From positions 1 through 22,742 of the forward strand of contig CABQND010000034.1 of the NCBI GenBank assembly GCA_902465495.1: DNA of 22,742 bases. Reading direction: 5' to 3'. Below the pieces are notes generated by a model that saw only the letters and a list, made by a program, of their open reading frames with translations, did no database searches and was not told the DNA's origin. This document shows positions 20,046 to 22,742 of this stretch, one piece after another; position 1 is the first letter of the stretch, and each line of letters starts with the position of its first letter. Origin of the DNA: an uncultured Eubacteriales bacterium (GTDB lineage Bacteria > Bacillota > Clostridia > Christensenellales > Borkfalkiaceae). Both the position numbers and the translations under genes were made by a program.

Positions 20046-21938
20046 TTACAGCAGCGTTTCGTATTCTTCATATAACTTTTCGACATTGGCGTGCAATTCG
20101 TCCAGTCGCGCACACTTCTCACCCAAAACTTTGTAATCGGAAGCGACGGCAGGTGTTGCAATGTCATTTTCCAACGCTGCAATTTCCTCTTCGGCGCGAG
20201 CGATTTCCTTTTCAATGATTTTTAACCGCTGTTTTTTCTTCGCTTCTTCCGCCCGCTCGGCTTTGGAACGGTAGGAGGCGGCGCTCTGCGCGGCGCGCTC
20301 TTCGGCCTTTACGTTTTTTTCCGCAATCAGTTTCTGCTCGTTTTGTGCTTTTTTCAGCCCTGTGTACTCATCATAGCCGCAGGGATAATAAGTCAGTTTG
20401 CCGTCTTCGATCTCTAAAATTTTATCGGCGACGTTGCGGATAAAATAGCGGTCGTGCGAAACAAACAAGAGGGTACCTTCAAATTCCCGCAAGGCTTCTT
20501 CCAGGCTTTCGCGTGCGGCGAGGTCAAGGTGGTTGGTCGGCTCGTCCAAAAGAAGGAAGTTTGCTTTCTGCGCTTCGAGCAATACGAGTGCGAGTTTGGC
20601 GCGTTCTCCGCCGGACAGGTTTCTGACCCGCTTTTCGATATCTTCGGCGGAAAGTTTCGCCTGTGCCAGCAGTGCGCGCGCTTCCGTCTGGCTCAGGTAA
20701 GTATGTTTATGCCACAGTGTACCCAATACCGTTTCGTCGGGATCGAGATCGGCGTTTTCCTGATCGTAATAACCGATTTTGGTATACCTTCCCCAGCGCA
20801 CGGAAGGGTTGACGCCGCTTGCAAGAGTGCGGATCAGGGTGGATTTTCCTGTGCCGTTCTCACCGACGAGCGCGATTTTTTCTCCGCGGCGTATTTCAAA
20901 TTGTGCGCCCGAAAACAGTGTCCGTGCGCCCGCGGACAAGGTCAGCCCGTCGACGGACAGCGCTCTCTCCTCGCAGCGTTCCGTAAAGCGGAAGACAAAC
21001 TTCGGCGGCAGAGGCGGCGGAAGCGGTTTTTCGAGAAGGTCCATGCTTTCCAGCTTTTTGACCCGCGATTGCGCGCTCTTTGCGGTTGTGGCGCGCACAA
21101 TGTTGCGCGCCACGTAATCTTTGAGCGCAGCGATCTCTTCCTGTTGTTTTTCATACTCTTTGCATTCGTGTTCGTATTGTTCGGCCTTTAAGAGTTTGTA
21201 TTTGGAATAATTTCCGCGGAACACGCGCACGCGCTTGTTTTCCAGTTCAAATGTCTTCGTTACTATGGCGTCGAGGAAATAGCGGTCGTGCGAGACGGTG
21301 AAGATCGCGCCGCGATAATTTTTAAGGTAATCTTCCAGCCAGAAGAGAGTGGAAACGTCGAGGTGGTTGGTAGGCTCGTCCAAAAAGAGCAATTCGGGCT
21401 GTTCGAGAAGCAATTTGCAAAGTTTGAGCCGCGTCTTTTCCCCTCCGCTCATTGTGGAAACTACCTGGTCGTACATATTGGAAAAGCCCATGCCTCCGAG
21501 CAGGGTACGGATCTTCACATCGGCGTTGTAGCCGTCCGCCGCATCGATCAGGCGCTGTAACTGCTCATAGCGCGCAGACAGCTCGCGGTACTGTTTGCTC
21601 CCGTATTCCGCTTCGGCAAGGCGCGCCGCTGTTTCCCGTTGGGCGTCCATGGCGCGAAAGACTTCCGCAAATACGCTTTGCATTTCGGCATATACCGTCT
21701 TTTCGCTTTCCAGTCCTCCGTTTTGTTCCAGCCAGCCTGCTTTCAGGCCGCTCTTTTTGAGGATTTTTCCTTCGTCGGGGGAGAGTGCACCCGTCATGAG
21801 TTTGATGAGCGTCGTTTTGCCTTCGCCGTTCGCGCCGACAAATCCCACGCGCTCGCCTTCCGAGAGGGTGAAACTCACATTTTCGAGTATGCTTTTGTCA
21901 TCGTAGCCGAAGCGTACGTTTTCGAGAGTGATCAACAT
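20046..21938 (-). CDS. ABC-F family ATPase (Uup/YdiF-like)
   Basis: A 630-residue soluble protein with two ABC ATPase domains and no membrane segments, the ABC-F layout. ABC-F proteins bind the ribosomal E site and rescue or regulate translation; some give antibiotic resistance. Domain 1 has GANGEGKTT, MSGGEKTRLKL and LLFLDEPTNHLD. A charged interdomain linker (~215-300) is followed by domain 2 with GENGTGKST, LSGGERAKLAL and LLLDEPTNHLD. Both conserved HDR switch histidines (SHDRYF) are present. The C-terminal ~100 residues form a K/E/A-rich coiled coil, as in Uup and YdiF, so a housekeeping role is more likely than resistance. The ATG at 21938 (MLITLENV) is preferred over a TTG seven codons upstream. 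Confidence 0.93.
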   Translation of the reverse strand: MLITLENVRFGYDDKSILENVSFTLSEGERVGFVGANGEGKTTLIKLMTGALSPDEGKILKKSGLKAGWLEQNGGLESEKTVYAEMQSVFAEVFRAMDAQRETAARLAEAEYGSKQYRELSARYEQLQRLIDAADGYNADVKIRTLLGGMGFSNMYDQVVSTMSGGEKTRLKLCKLLLEQPELLFLDEPTNHLDVSTLFWLEDYLKNYRGAIFTVSHDRYFLDAIVTKTFELENKRVRVFRGNYSKYKLLKAEQYEHECKEYEKQQEEIAALKDYVARNIVRATTAKSAQSRVKKLESMDLLEKPLPPPLPPKFVFRFTERCEERALSVDGLTLSAGARTLFSGAQFEIRRGEKIALVGENGTGKSTLIRTLASGVNPSVRWGRYTKIGYYDQENADLDPDETVLGTLWHKHTYLSQTEARALLAQAKLSAEDIEKRVRNLSGGERAKLALVLLEAQKANFLLLDEPTNHLDLAARESLEEALREFEGTLLFVSHDRYFIRNVADKILEIEDGKLTYYPCGYDEYTGLKKAQNEQKLIAEKNVKAEERAAQSAASYRSKAERAEEAKKKQRLKIIEKEIARAEEEIAALENDIATPAVASDYKVLGEKCARLDELHANVEKLYEEYETLL

Positions 21939-21968
21939 AATTTGTTCCGTTTTCCGCAAAATAGCGGT

Positions 21969-22094
21969 ATGAAAAAAATCAAAAGGGAAGATATCGAAGC
22001 GTTGGAAGCGCAGCTGCTTGCCGCTTCTCCCGCGGAAGTTGCTCCGCTTGTAAAAAAACTGGTGAAAATGAAACGCGATTTTTTGCGGCAGTAA
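21969..22094 (+). CDS. Small 41-aa charged protein, unknown
   Basis: A 41-residue ORF beginning MKKIKREDIEALEAQLLAA and ending KKLVKMKRDFLRQ, with the repeated hydrophobic spacing of an amphipathic helix. It starts 30 nt from and divergent to the ABC-F gene. It lacks a clear ribosome binding site (GCGG only), and the region probably also holds the ABC-F promoter. The regular charged composition favours coding, but this cannot be confirmed. No family is recognised. Confidence 0.35.
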   Translation: MKKIKREDIEALEAQLLAASPAEVAPLVKKLVKMKRDFLRQ

Positions 22095-22141
22095 AAGCGG
22101 ATATTTTTATAGGATGGCGAAGACTTTCCATTTTTTTAAAA

Positions 22142-22742
22142 TCAAAACAGGGTGTCGGTATCTTGTGAAAAATCCGGTATAAATTCTTTGTCCGCCGAAT
22201 CGAGTTCTTGCGCAAACAGTCGTTCAATACCGGCGTCAAGGGCGGCGGTAAGCACTTTTTTGTATTCGCGCGGCGTGATGCGCCGTTTCAGTTCGGGGAG
22301 ATTTTCGATGTCGCCGCAGGGGGTATATTGTCCCATCAGCGACAGGTATGCGGGGGAGGAAAGGCCTTTGAACCACTGTACGATCTTCACGCTGTCGTCG
22401 CTGCAAAGGGGCAGAACGAGATGCCGTACGATGCACCCCGAAACCATCATTCCGTTTGCAAAATCGGGGGCACGCTCCGCCATAAATGCGACCGCGCGGC
22501 TCGCAAAGTCAAAATAATCCGCTTTTCCCGTATAGCGCGCGGCGATCTTCGGAGAATAAAATTTGAGATCGGGAAGCCACACGTCGATGTATGGATCGAG
22601 TGCGCGAAGCGCTTCCATTTTTTCGTAAGCGTGCGTGTTATACACGACGGGAATCTTGGGACGGCGTATCTTGAACGCGCGCAGCAGCTGGGGCACGAAA
22701 TGCGACGCGGTCACGAGATTGATGTTTTCGGCGCCGCGCTCT
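22142..22742 (-). CDS. PflX-like radical SAM protein, 5' end outside window
   Basis: The C-terminal ~200 residues of a radical SAM protein related to pyruvate formate-lyase activating enzymes of the PflX type. Family features are NLVTASHFVPQ, IPVVYNTHAYE, DPYIDVWLPDLKFY, GCIVRHLVLPLC and AYLSLMGQYTPCG, ending with LDSADKEFIPDF. The N-terminal CxxxCxxC cluster that binds the 4Fe-4S center lies beyond the window, so activity cannot be judged. The stop is TGA at 22142-22144. It reads leftward toward the ABC-F gene, ~200 nt away, with a small opposite-strand ORF between. The role in this organism is unknown. Confidence 0.88.
   Translation of the reverse strand, partial: ERGAENINLVTASHFVPQLLRAFKIRRPKIPVVYNTHAYEKMEALRALDPYIDVWLPDLKFYSPKIAARYTGKADYFDFASRAVAFMAERAPDFANGMMVSGCIVRHLVLPLCSDDSVKIVQWFKGLSSPAYLSLMGQYTPCGDIENLPELKRRITPREYKKVLTAALDAGIERLFAQELDSADKEFIPDFSQDTDTLF

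Noticed and set aside
1..22742. CRISPR array, IS element, prophage or tRNA
   Set aside because: No regularly spaced direct repeats, transposase, integrase, phage structural gene or cloverleaf sequence was seen on either strand.

Overview
The window looks like a chromosomal core segment of a low-GC-type Gram-positive anaerobe of class Clostridia, probably an uncultured gut lineage. The evidence is the order secY-adk-map-KOW-infA-rpmJ-rpsM-rpsK-rpsD-rpoA-rplQ, with rpsD lying between rpsK and rpoA. Other support comes from the zinc-binding forms of adenylate kinase lid, L36 and S4, the short EF-Ts, strong AGGAGG-type ribosome binding sites and a RsfA-like Myb-type protein. The placement below class level is inference.

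Region 1 (1-5620) is the 3' end of the S10/spc/alpha ribosomal supercluster, read rightward and closed by a strong terminator after rplQ. It makes the translocon channel, adenylate kinase, methionine aminopeptidase, IF-1, five ribosomal proteins and the RNA polymerase alpha subunit. Region 2 (5620-9000) is accessory: a divergent cyclophilin-like lipoprotein with its own promoter, an unrecognised 318-residue protein on the minus strand, a divergently oriented Myb-like/coiled-coil protein and a small YtxH-like membrane protein. Region 3 (9000-11235) is a two-gene unit: a PF00882-type zinc-dependent phospholipase C homologue overlapping a UMF1-type MFS transporter.

Region 4 (11235-11795) has no convincing protein gene. 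It holds two consecutive promoter-plus-terminator units that look like small RNA genes; the first carries several GGA-containing hairpins. Region 5 (11796-12661) is ruvX and a DUF1292 gene, translationally coupled. Region 6 (12748-19828) is the classic rpsB-tsf-pyrH-frr-uppS-cdsA run, then after a terminator dxr-rseP. It links translation elongation and recycling, UMP synthesis, undecaprenyl diphosphate and CDP-diacylglycerol synthesis, the MEP isoprenoid pathway and site-2 proteolysis. Region 7 (19829-22742) is on the minus strand: an ABC-F ATPase and the 3' part of a PflX-like radical SAM gene, with one small plus-strand ORF between them.

No tRNA, rRNA, CRISPR array, insertion sequence or prophage was seen. 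The most interesting unexplained signals are the tandem small-RNA units at 11290-11640, the cyclophilin-like lipoprotein that has lost the catalytic residues, the structured infA-rpmJ spacer, the rpsB leader with a terminator, and palindromic intergenic elements sharing CACATGTG or a common GC hairpin core.
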